Source: Entrophospora sp. SA101 (taxonomy: Eukaryota; Glomeromycota; Glomeromycetes; Entrophosporales; Entrophosporaceae). Taken from it: 24,818 nt of DNA. Position numbers and translations under genes: made by a program. Each line of letters begins with the position of its first letter. Positions within the stretch are counted from its first letter, which is position 1. The notes below the pieces were generated by a model. The model searched no databases. It saw only the letters and a program-made list of their open reading frames with translations, and was not told the origin of the DNA. Below are positions 1 to 8,318 of the stretch, in pieces. Where the stretch lies: contig CAUDNR010000363.1 of NCBI GenBank assembly GCA_958430865.1, forward strand, positions 1 to 24,818, given 5' to 3'.

Positions 1-14
1 ATAAAAAATTTTGC

Positions 15-428
15 ATGGAAATGTATGGGAAAATGTATGGAATTTGTATGGAAAAATGCGAATTTCAGGTAAAATTCCGTAAAGTTTTCCGTACTAATGA
101 TATTGGATTAAACGGGACTTACCAATTAAGGAACACAGAAAGGAAGGTTAGGAAAAGATTTGTATATGCTAACCGATTAAAGTCATACAAAGAAAGAACA
201 ATCAACACATTGATCGCCAAAAACTATGAAGCTTTCTTGATTTCTTATACCCCAATTTCCACTATAACTATTTTTACTGCTTTATATAAGCGTGTTGAGG
301 CTCATGAATGGACAGATAATCGTGAGAAGGAAGTAGCCAATTTTATTGAAGTAGTTGATAAAGTATTAAACACTATTCACATGGATGAAAAAGATAGATT
401 GGTCATTTTGAAAGTGGTGAATTTTTAA
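15..428 (+). CDS. uncharacterised ORF, possibly 5'-incomplete
   Basis: I do not recognise this 137-residue ORF. It begins in a short degenerate run of atgtatgg repeats, so the first ~25 residues are doubtful. The more coding-like part starts near residue 35 and is basic, then becomes a helical, mixed-charge stretch ending in LVILKVVNF before TAA. No catalytic motif, signal peptide or membrane segment is visible. It lies at the window edge and could be the last exon of a larger gene or a decayed exon of the broken gene that starts near 832. No intron borders were convincing between the two. Confidence 0.3.
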   Translation: MEMYGKMYGICMEKCEFQVKFRKVFRTNDIGLNGTYQLRNTERKVRKRFVYANRLKSYKERTINTLIAKNYEAFLISYTPISTITIFTALYKRVEAHEWTDNREKEVANFIEVVDKVLNTIHMDEKDRLVILKVVNF

Positions 429-831
429 AACAGTAAGTCTCAGAAATAACAAATCAAAATTAATTATATATGATGAATTTATTGGTTTTCTCATGAGGGG
501 AACGAAATATATATTTCGTTCGGACGAGGTAGTTTATAAGAGGGCAAACAGATTTCATCCACCTTTCTTACCGATGTTGATGATGCATAAGGTTGTATAT
601 AATCAGTGAATGCACTTTGTCTTTGTAGTATTAATTCTGTAAGGATGTCGGGAATAACTGTTTATATACATTAAACACCATATGCGGATTCTACTGAGGT
701 GTTATCTTTTGCAAATGGCCATATCCTTGAAATATGTGTGAAAAAAGAAAACCAAACTGATCTGCGTCCAACATGAACATAATAAACTATTTTTGGGTTT
801 TAACTTACGAACTTTAAATTGCTTTTGTTAG
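429..831. other. gene-poor stretch with decayed coding traces
   Basis: No intact gene is visible. It contains a perfect 22-bp palindrome at 500-521. Short open stretches around 640-790 on the plus strand (for example a run reading EVLSFANGHILEICVKK) may be decayed upstream exons of the pseudogene that follows. A plausible intron acceptor ends at 831. Confidence 0.4.
500..521. repeat. perfect 22-bp palindrome
   Basis: The half-site GAACGAAATAT is followed immediately by its exact reverse complement, with no spacer. It could form a hairpin in RNA or be a dimeric protein site or a short element tip. Nothing nearby decides between these. Confidence 0.7.
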
Positions 832-2154
832 GTCTCGGATGCTTTTGACTATATTCGCTCTTCATTGGAGATGGATGTTTTGGTGAGATTTAGTATAATA
901 TTCTATTTCGTTACAAATGAATATTATGATTAATTATTTGTAATTATAGAATGTAGAGGATATCTGGTTAGCCGACGCAACTAAAAATCTCGAATCATTG
1001 AAGAATGAAGTGCATAAGGTTTGTATTTTAAAATAGATTATATTATTATTTCTTTTTCAATTATCTATTATTAACATTTGTGAATTAGTTAGTACCATCA
1101 ACGTCAGGGGATGAGAAAACTATGTGGAGTGCTGTAAAAAGCGAATTAAATGGAATCGATGTAAAAGATTTGGGTTATGATCACCCATTGTGTTCATGTA
1201 TTTTAGATGATAGTTTTGAACCCTTTACCACGATTCCGGGTTCATTACAGAATGATTTTAAGGCATCAAGTAGAAAATTCTTAATTTCAACCGATAATAC
1301 ATTAAAGGATATGGGTGAAAAATTTATTCAAAAAGAAAAGGAAAAACGTCTCAACCCTCCTGAAACATTTGGCGAATTTTTAGACAAGCCAGAAAAACTA
1401 CAGGAATTAACACGCCAAATGTTAGAAGTATTAAGTCGAATTTGGGGGTCGCCAAAATGGAAACTTACGCAACGACAAGAAACCCCAATATTAATGAAGG
1501 ATCATATGTGTGTGAAATTATATCACCTTTAATAAATATTGTAATGAATGACATGCCTGTGGATTTTGATATTTGGGGGGTGTGAGGCGATGAAACAAGC
1601 TCAGCTAGTGCGGAACGAAAGGGGTCACATAAACAGGCGAAACACCCAGATTATATGATTGTTGCAAAAATAAATAACAAAAAAAGTTGAGGCAGAATAT
1701 CTAGAAACGGGTCGACCAGGATCTTCAATTGATAAACAAGTCCGGGACCATAAAAAGTTGAACAGGCTGGCAAAGGACTCTATCGATGAAATTCGGATGT
1801 CTAAAAACAAAAGAGCTTTTGAAAAATTGCCAATGAAAAGTATGTTGTCCATTTTCACGATCAATGTTGCCGGTAAAAGGTTGGAAATGCGTGTATGTGT
1901 GGAGAACTGGGTCTTTATAGGAGTTGCTTACTTGATCAAGCGACTATCCCTTTACATATCTCATTCACAACTCCAGAAGATGTATATCATCTTATACATA
2001 TTTTAGAACTGCGATTGCATGCACGATACGTAAAATATTGCACTCTACTGATGACTCTACAGAAATGATGTCATTTATGTCACAATCATCGGATATGTCA
2101 CAATCATTGGATATGTCAATATCTTCGCAAATTTCAACAAAAGAAATCAGTTAA
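832..2154 (+). pseudogene. broken gene of a lineage-expanded family, PD-(D/E)XK nuclease-like
   Basis: Three exons are readable: 832-882, 950-1018 and 1089 onward, with GT..AG introns at 883-949 and 1019-1088 that keep frame. The third exon runs in frame to about 1478, where a one-base shift is needed to continue as NEGSYVCEIISPLINIV. An in-frame TGA follows at 1583-1585. Another shift is needed at the A7 run 1679-1685 to read VEAEYLETGRPGSS, and one more near 1903 to continue as LYRSCLLDQATIPLH. A further shift near 2036 leads into two 18-bp direct repeats (2077-2112, MSQSSD/MSQSLD) and TAA. I recall this layout (a REGSY-like motif, an ERKG..HPD motif, an EYLE motif, then a FTINVAGKRLEM strand) from a large Rhizophagus family of unknown function; the PD...E pattern suggests a PD-(D/E)XK fold. 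The breaks are direct observation; the fold is inference. Confidence 0.6.
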
Positions 2155-2223
2155 ATTACCAAAAAATCATCTTAAGGTAACAGGGATTTTTCTATTTTTA
2201 TATTTTGTTAATAAAGAGCATTT

Positions 2224-2490
2224 TTATTTGCCATACACATCGAGAGTATGAGTCATAGACTCTGGGTTTTTCCTATTCGAATCAATGTTATTTATCTCTA
2301 GATATTTGCATACCTCTTCATAATCGAATACTGCCTTCGTATCTTGTGTCTTCCTATTTATGATAGTTATATGGCCTTCGTAAATAATATGATCATATTT
2401 ATCCCGGTTTTGAAATTGTAAATATTGCGTAGGATTTGTAGTAAATCTACCTTGAGTTTTGCGTCTGTTATTTCTAGATTTGCGAGACAT
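2224..2490 (-). CDS. small basic hypothetical protein
   Basis: I do not recognise this 88-residue ORF. The N-terminus (MSRKSRNNRRKTQGR) is strongly basic and could bind nucleic acid or be a nuclear signal. The middle has alternating hydrophobic residues (HIIYEGHITIINR) and the end is polar. No zinc ligands or membrane segment are visible. The ATG lies only 30 bp from the end of the pogo-like element at 2520, so its promoter would be within or across the element. It may be a real small gene or a fragment of a decayed one. Confidence 0.35.
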   Translation of the reverse strand: MSRKSRNNRRKTQGRFTTNPTQYLQFQNRDKYDHIIYEGHITIINRKTQDTKAVFDYEEVCKYLEINNIDSNRKNPESMTHTLDVYGK

Positions 2491-2519
2491 ATTAATATCT
2501 TATGTATAATGACGTATTA

Positions 2520-3314
2520 CATAGGCAACCCCGTTAAACCGAAGGCAATTGTGCAGGAACTTTTCTTCGGATTAACGAGGGTTTTTTATAATCATTAGAG
2601 TCACAAATTAATTCGGATAAACGGGGTAATAAATTTAAAAATTTAGGATTTAGAATTTCCTTTATCCATTTTCTGGCAGTGAAGTGATTTGGATTCAATG
2701 ATAAAAAACAATCACTCTTTTTAGAATTTCAGAAACAGTAGATTCACTGACATTATATTTGGATGCAAGCTGATTATTTTTTATGTTTGGATCTTTATTT
2801 TTTTCAATGCATATTTACATTTTTTGTGAGATTGTTATAGGCGTATGTTTTCTTTTTGATACCACAACTTCTTTTTCAGTAGATTTTTTTTCCTCTTGTT
2901 TGCACCAGAGGAAAGACTACACTGGTTATTAATTTTTGTACATGTTGTGCGTGAAAATGAAATTTATGCGAATTTGCAATTCACATATTCAAATTAATCA
3001 ATTAGAATTTCATATCCAAATGCTCCACCCCAAAATTTTAATTATAGATTTCAATTTCATATATGTATTTGTATAAATTGTATATTATTATTATTGGTCC
3101 AATTTTTATTTCACTTCAGTTTATAAAAATTCGGATTAACGGGACAATTTTACATATAAATGGCTTCAAAAAATTTAAAAATTTCTTCGGTTTACGGTTT
3201 ATAAAGTTTTATTAGTGACATTCATATTAACGGGGTAATTTACATATGTTTGACTTTGGTGTTTTAAAAATTATTCATTTTAACGGGGTTTTCGGATTAA
3301 CGGGGTTGCCTATG
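2520..3314. mobile_element. non-autonomous pogo/Tigger-like DNA transposon
   Basis: The ends are exact inverted repeats of at least 18 bp (CATAGGCAACCCCGTTAA at 2520-2537 and its complement at 3297-3314) flanked by TA on both sides (2518-2519, 3315-3316), as in Tc1/mariner/pogo insertions. Copies or near copies of TTCGGATTAACGGGG recur inside both ends (2566-2580, 2612-2627, 3130-3144, 3226-3237, 3281-3289, 3291-3307), as expected of clustered transposase-binding sites. At 795 bp it is too short for a full transposase. A decayed N-terminal DNA-binding region remains on the minus strand. Assignment to the pogo branch is by the terminal sequence style and the helix-turn-helix remnant. Confidence 0.75.
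2640..2865 (-). pseudogene. decayed N-terminal HTH of a pogo-like transposase
   Basis: On the minus strand, after a basic stretch KRKHTPITISQK, there is a stop, then a readable stretch containing NQLASKYNVSESTVSEILKR. This matches the pattern of the psq/CENP-B-type N-terminal helix-turn-helix of pogo transposases (a lysine-rich start, then a helix pair with LA.K..VS.STVS.IL). Stops interrupt it and no DDE catalytic domain follows, so it cannot make a working transposase. It supports the element being an internal-deletion derivative of an autonomous pogo-like transposon. Confidence 0.6.
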
Positions 3315-3332
3315 TATATCAAAGTATTCAAT

Positions 3333-3387
3333 TTTTTTTCTTGCTAAAGTGATCGGCGTGAACAATTGCTCACGCGCACGTGATTTT
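3333..3387 (+). promoter_or_regulatory. orphan copy of a palindromic CACGTG promoter-like module
   Basis: A T-run and TTGC are followed by AAAGTGATCGGCGTGA, a palindrome (3356-3375, arms GCGTGA/TCACGC) and CACGTG (3377-3382). The same module occurs at 22951-23007 upstream of the coiled-coil family gene. Here no ORF follows; only AT-rich sequence with a TATATATTATA run lies downstream up to 3633. It begins 19 bp beyond the pogo-like element. I see no gene between 3315 and 3633. Confidence 0.55.
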
Positions 3388-3633
3388 GATGAATCTGCAT
3401 GATTCTGTATATATTATATTTTTCTTTTTTATTAATTTAATAAAAAATCTATTTGTATTATTATAATAAAAAGCAAATACATTGCTTTTACGTTCAATGT
3501 ATAATAGTAACTTGTGGAATTTGTTTTGCAGAAGGGTACAAATAAAATTAATTAAATCTTTTGATTATAATTTACATAAATTAAACTTATAATTTAAATA
3601 TATTTTTTTACAAGGATAAAAATTAGTTTTGTG

Positions 3634-5534
3634 CTAAAATAAAATCATTTTTTTATGACCTTTAGCTCTATCGAGATCTTTTTGAAGATCTTGCTCTTTT
3701 TTCTTCAATGCTAAATATGTTGCTTCGATTTTATTTACATTTTCTAGAAAATGTTTAGCCATTGTTGGATCTTTTTTGTTTCTCTGATATGAATCTTTTG
3801 CCTTTTGTAATTCTTGAGAAGTTTTATTTAATTGTTCTTGGATTTGATATAGTTTGATGTTATTATTTCTTGATCCTGATTTTTGACGAGATGAATATTC
3901 TGATGAATTATTGGTAGTTGATGTTGATTTAGAATTTGATATTATAACTTTATCAACACTACCATCAACATCAACATCATTGTCATTAGAAAGCCGTAAT
4001 GATGTCTTATTATTATTATTGGTCGATTTGTTAAGTGAAACATTTAAAAAATCAAAAATGTTTGGTTCAGCTTCTATATTGCCATCAGGACCAAATTCTA
4101 TTGATGCATCTTTTCGTGTTCTACGACGTCTGTGGGTTGTAGAATATGGGCTGTCAGATTTACGTTGTTGATGACGACGTTGTTTTCCTGGATTTTTATC
4201 CTTTTTTTTATCGTCAATGTAATCAAGTGAAACGCCTTTATTAATTAATTTTACTTCAATCGGGTTAACAATTCCTTCGCCATTTTTACCTAATCCTTCA
4301 CCCTAAATTGTTGAAATAGAAATTAAATGATAATATATAAAAGTGTGTGTATATATATACATATATATATATATATAAATATAGCATACCATTTTATAGC
4401 CCATTTTTATCATTAATTTAGAAGCAAAACCTTTTGTGTGTTTTTCCCAATCTGCCAAACCATCATTATTATTATCAACATTTATTTTGGTTAATTTTTC
4501 GTCATCATCATTATTATTATCATCATAAGTATAATCAGAAGATTCATTTGAACTTGATAAATCTGTTTCATTATCATCATCATTATCATCACCATCATCA
4601 TCATTATCATCATCATCACCATTTTCATCTAATCCTTGAACTGGAATTATCTCATCATGACTAACTGTTACTATTCCATTATTTTCATAACCTTTAAATT
4701 TTACTTTAAATCCTCGACCATTTGAACCAATTTCTACAAGCTTTGCCATATACCATACATTATCTTTATTATATTTGGCCCAAACTTTTTTACCAATTTT
4801 GTATGAATCTACACCACCAGCACCTAAAATTTCATATGGTGCCAAAAGTTCCAAAGTAACCTCCTCGCCATGTGAAAAATTTTTGGAACATAGTTTAGCA
4901 GTAGTACATTGGTTAGCAAGAAAATTTTCACATATCCTAGTGGATGATGTTATTGGTGTTAATATTAAAACTTTACAAGTATTTTCTTCTTTATTAATTG
5001 TGAGAATTATTGCTGGAAGAAAGTAAACTTTTTGATAGTCTGGATGGATAAATGGAATACAACACTTTCCTCCAATATGCAACAAATCCTTATCTGCACT
5101 CAATCTCATTGAATGATCGTCATTATCATCATTATTATTATCCGTTAATAATATATCATTAGATTTTTCAATCACCAAAATTTCTTCATTTTTTGAGATC
5201 TAAAGAATTGTATAATATAAATTTTTTTTTGTAGGTTTGTTGATCAACACTTCCATTCTGATGGGAGATTATATATATGTGTGTATATATATATATATAA
5301 TATTCTTACCACTTCTTCTTTTGAAGATGTTTCAGGTTGACACCCAATTAATCTGAGCAACTCTTCTTTTTTCAACTGTAATAATTTCTCCTCTTGTTTT
5401 GATATAAAAAGTTCCAAATCTTGAGCAAGTTTTTTCAACTCTAGATCTTCTGGACTTAAAAATAATAGATCTGTAAGTTCTTTAAGAGATTCCTTATTTT
5501 CTCTAATGGAAACTTCAAGATCTGAGACAGACAT
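3634..5534 (-). CDS. CCCH zinc finger, Tudor-like and G-patch protein (ZGPAT-like)
   Basis: Three exons, 5310-5534, 4390-5199 and 3634-4302, join in phase 0 across GT..AG introns 5200-5309 and 4303-4389 to give 567 residues. Order: N-terminal coiled coil (about 1-70, with LxxLL-like heptads); an acidic N/D stretch; a CCCH-type finger (C165, C173, C179, H185); a Tudor-like barrel (about 207-262, KVWAKYN..WYMAKLVEI); a long acidic D/N run; a G-patch (about 326-370, GFASKLMIKMGYKMGEGLG, split by intron 2 at GYKM|GEGLG); then a charged C-terminal helix (KKKEQDLQKDLDRAKGHKK). This is the architecture of ZGPAT/ZIP. G-patch proteins stimulate DEAH helicases; ZGPAT acts in splicing and transcription in animals. 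Nuclear location is inferred. The finger has five residues between the last C and H instead of the usual three. It is head to head with RRP15. Confidence 0.85.
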
Positions 5535-5608
5535 GCTTTTTATTATTATTTTATTATTTTCTGATAGTTGTTTTTATATGGGGACATATTGCAACTGAAC
5601 AATTATTA

Positions 5609-5641
5609 TTATGTCACATAAAAATTTCAGGGATCAATGTT
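5609..5641 (-). promoter_or_regulatory. 33-bp box upstream of the ZGPAT-like gene
   Basis: Read toward the gene it is a TTGATCCCTGAA block, a T-run and TTATGTGACATAA, itself a 13-bp palindrome. It starts about 75 bp upstream of the ATG at 5534 and matches 30 of 33 positions of the box before RRP15 in the same orientation relative to its gene. It may be a shared promoter element or a transposon end. Confidence 0.5.
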
Positions 5642-6846
5642 GTGATATTAATTGTCCCACCTGAGCACCAGGTAAATGTTTATTTTTTTCTCTTTTACTT
5701 TCTTATATATAGGATTATTACCATTTAAAAATAATTAATATGAACATGGAATTTGAAAATCGTAGCACAATTAAAAGTATTCTGAAAAAGACAGGATGAA
5801 AAATTGCGCCTTATATTTTTAAATTAGCGAATGTTAAGTCCTTGCGAACATATATAAATAAAAACATTAACACAAAACCGAGAAAAAAAAAATAAGGATA
5901 GAACGGCAATAATAAATTTAGATCCCACAGTCCAAAGCAAAAAAGTTCTCAACAAAAAAACAAGCTGATAATTCTAGTTTCAAATCAATCCTGATCAGTT
6001 GGAATGTAACACAAAATTCGTCAATTAAAGGAAAGATCAAAAGAAAAAAATCATACTTATTGGCACGCTCTAGATGTGACGATATTTTTAATATGGCATC
6101 ATCAAAAAACGCCCGAGTACGAGCATAGGTTCTAGTATCTCGATCCTTTTCTCATGGATCCTATAAAAATTATGAATTGAAACTGAATCGTGCCGTTAAC
6201 TGAAGCCAAAAAAAGGTCGGATTTGCATGTATTGTTGATGAAATCCTACTTTCAAATTCCGAGGTAAAGTCTGTTGGTTTCACGCAACTACAGAAAGACA
6301 AAGGTTTTCTGAAAGCCGATTTTAATGCGAAAAAAGCCACGGTCTATTTTTTTTTTTTTTATTTGTAGAAGGAATACAATAATGATCATAAGATGGGTGA
6401 CTCCATTTGAACTTCTTATCGGTGAATCATTGGACACCCATGGTGTAAAGGCAAAAAGTAAACATTCAAAAGACGCCAGGAAAGCATTTCACATGTTAAA
6501 GGCCAATATGGATATATATATATCTTACCATGGAATTGCCTTTATCATTTATTCTCACTACATTTGTTTATAACATATCCGCTAAATTGTTCATTTGAAA
6601 ATCTAGTAAACACGGTAGAGTCATTAATTTATGATGGACTATGTCGAGTTTGGTATTATTTAAAAACCAATATTGTTAGATAATTTTTTTTTTTTTGTGA
6701 TGAATAAAATTAATTTGCATACTTTACATTTTATAATAAAAAACTAACCTTGCAACCAACACTATTTTGTATTCGATATGTATTATCTATTTTATTTTTT
6801 CAAAATGCTATTTGAGTTGGTGAAATAGTAATCCTAATTTTTTTAA

Positions 6847-6879
6847 AACTTTGATCCCTGAATCTTTTATGTGACATAA
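6847..6879 (+). promoter_or_regulatory. 33-bp box upstream of RRP15
   Basis: This is the partner of 5609-5641, with 30 of 33 identical positions in inverted arrangement. Its 3' edge lies 57 bp before the RRP15 ATG at 6937. No target duplication flanks the pair, which weakens the transposon-end reading. Confidence 0.5.
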
Positions 6880-6936
6880 CGTAGTTTTACTTGAAGATCA
6901 TTACGGATTGTATTACTATATATTTTTTTTTGAGAA

Positions 6937-7990
6937 ATGGATTCAGTATCAAATAAAGGTAAAAATTTATTCTTGATATGATTAATTATGATAATAATAA
7001 TAATAATTTATCATTTCTAGATTAAAATTTTGTAATTTAGAAAAAGGATCAAAAAGGAAATCAGAAAAAAAGGCCAAAAATAGTGAGGATAATAATGATA
7101 GTGAGGATGAAAATATGAGCATTGATGAGGATAATGTAAAAGATGATAATGATAGTGAGAATAATGAAAAGGATGACAGCGAGAACGATGATAATAATGA
7201 AGTAGAAGAAGAAGATGATTATGATGATATTATTTCACTTGGTCAAAGTTAGTTTCTTCTAGTTCATATTCGAACACATATACAATTAATACAATTTTAT
7301 ATATATATTAATTATTTTATTATTTAATCATTTAATATTAGAAAGAAAACGAGCAACCAAAAAAAAAATTACGACGCCAACAGAATTTGCTTCAACAATG
7401 AATAAATTATTATCAAGTAATCTAAAACCTGCAGATCAAAAAACACCAATACTTTCCAGATCTAAAAGTATAGCAAAAAGAATTGACGAAGAAAAACTTG
7501 AGTATAAAACTCGTAAAGCTATAAGTGCAGAGAAAAATAAAAATTTAATGAAAGATCGAGTAAAAGTTGAATTAGATATTGAGAAATTGGATTATGAAAG
7601 AAATTTAAGGAAAATTGCCACTAGTGGAGGTAATAAAAAAAATTTGTGTATGAGCGTGTGTGTTGAATAATTATGATTTATTTACTAAATATAATTATGT
7701 GTCTTCTTGTCAAGTTGTACAATTATTTAATGCTATCAGAACATCGCAACAAGCCACTGATGAGGTAATTAAATCATCTGGTGGTATACAAAGGTTAACA
7801 ACAAAAGCAACAAAAGATGGTAAGAAAACTATTTATGTTATTATTTATAATTAATTATTGTTGTTGTCTATCATCTATTAATGATTTTTTTTTGAAAATC
7901 GTTAATTGAATGTTTACATTTATACAAATAGTTACATCAATGTCAAAAGAAACATTTTTAGATATGTTAAAAAATGGAAAAACCGCATAA
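6937..7990 (+). CDS. RRP15: rRNA-processing protein Rrp15
   Basis: Five exons (6937-6958, 7041-7247, 7342-7629, 7715-7819, 7932-7990) join across four GT..AG introns, all in phase 1, to give 226 residues, close to the usual size of about 250. Two donors are canonical GTAA types and one is GTTAGT. After a lysine-rich start comes a long acidic D/E/N region (about 25-75), then a conserved basic helical core. That core contains TPTEFASTMNKLLSSNL, a stretch DRVKVELDIEKLDYERNLRKIAT, GVVQLFNAIRTSQQ, and the C-terminal SKETFLDMLK. These are the Rrp15 family hallmarks. In yeast Rrp15 is a nucleolar 60S pre-ribosome factor needed for 27S rRNA processing. It diverges from the ZGPAT-like gene and converges on the TBC gene, whose stop is 328 bp away. 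Confidence 0.9.
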
Positions 7991-8318
7991 TAATGATGAT
8001 GGTGCTAACGATGTCTTGATCAAATACATTTTAAAAAATGTATTTTTTTCCATTATTATCATAAGTCTTTAATTATATAAATATTTTATTATTACAGTTA
8101 GAATTATTATCTAATAAAATATTAAAATTCGGTAGTTAGTTAATTAGAAAAAAAAAATAAAATAATAAATACAAAAAAAACAAAAAATATTATATTTTTT
8201 TTTATGGTAACTTAATTTGTGAGAAATAATATTTTACATCAAAAAAAAAAAAAAATTTTTTTTATTATTCACATATATATATATATATCATACATACATA
8301 CATACATATATATGTATA
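7991..8318. other. AT-rich convergent intergenic region
   Basis: This lies between the 3' ends of RRP15 and the TBC gene. It has long A and T runs (A-run joined to T-run near 8240-8263, able to fold), then TA and CATA microsatellites (about 8271-8310). It probably holds both 3' UTRs and polyadenylation signals. No gene is visible. Confidence 0.6.

Larger units (their letters stand above)
5535..6936. other. 1.4-kb divergent intergenic region between ZGPAT-like gene and RRP15
   Basis: No gene is supported. Near-matching 33-bp inverted boxes lie at its two ends (5609-5641 and 6847-6879). The interior is AT-rich with T-runs at 6347-6360 and 6685-6696. A plus-strand open stretch near 6385-6510 (TPFELLIGESLDTHG) is vaguely like a retroelement integrase C-terminus, and a minus-strand stretch near 6070-6150 (RTYARTRAFFDDAILKISSH) is open. 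Neither is convincing. They could be remains of an insertion that separated two once-closer promoters. Confidence 0.5.

Noticed and set aside
4434..4664. Plus-strand histidine/tyrosine-rich ORF
   Set aside because: It is the complement of the acidic D/N run of the ZGPAT-like protein.
6325..6573. Plus-strand ORF with TPFELLIGESL, faintly like a retroelement integrase end
   Set aside because: Only one short motif, no zinc finger, DDE residues or long terminal repeats nearby; it starts in a T-run. Mentioned only as a possible relic.
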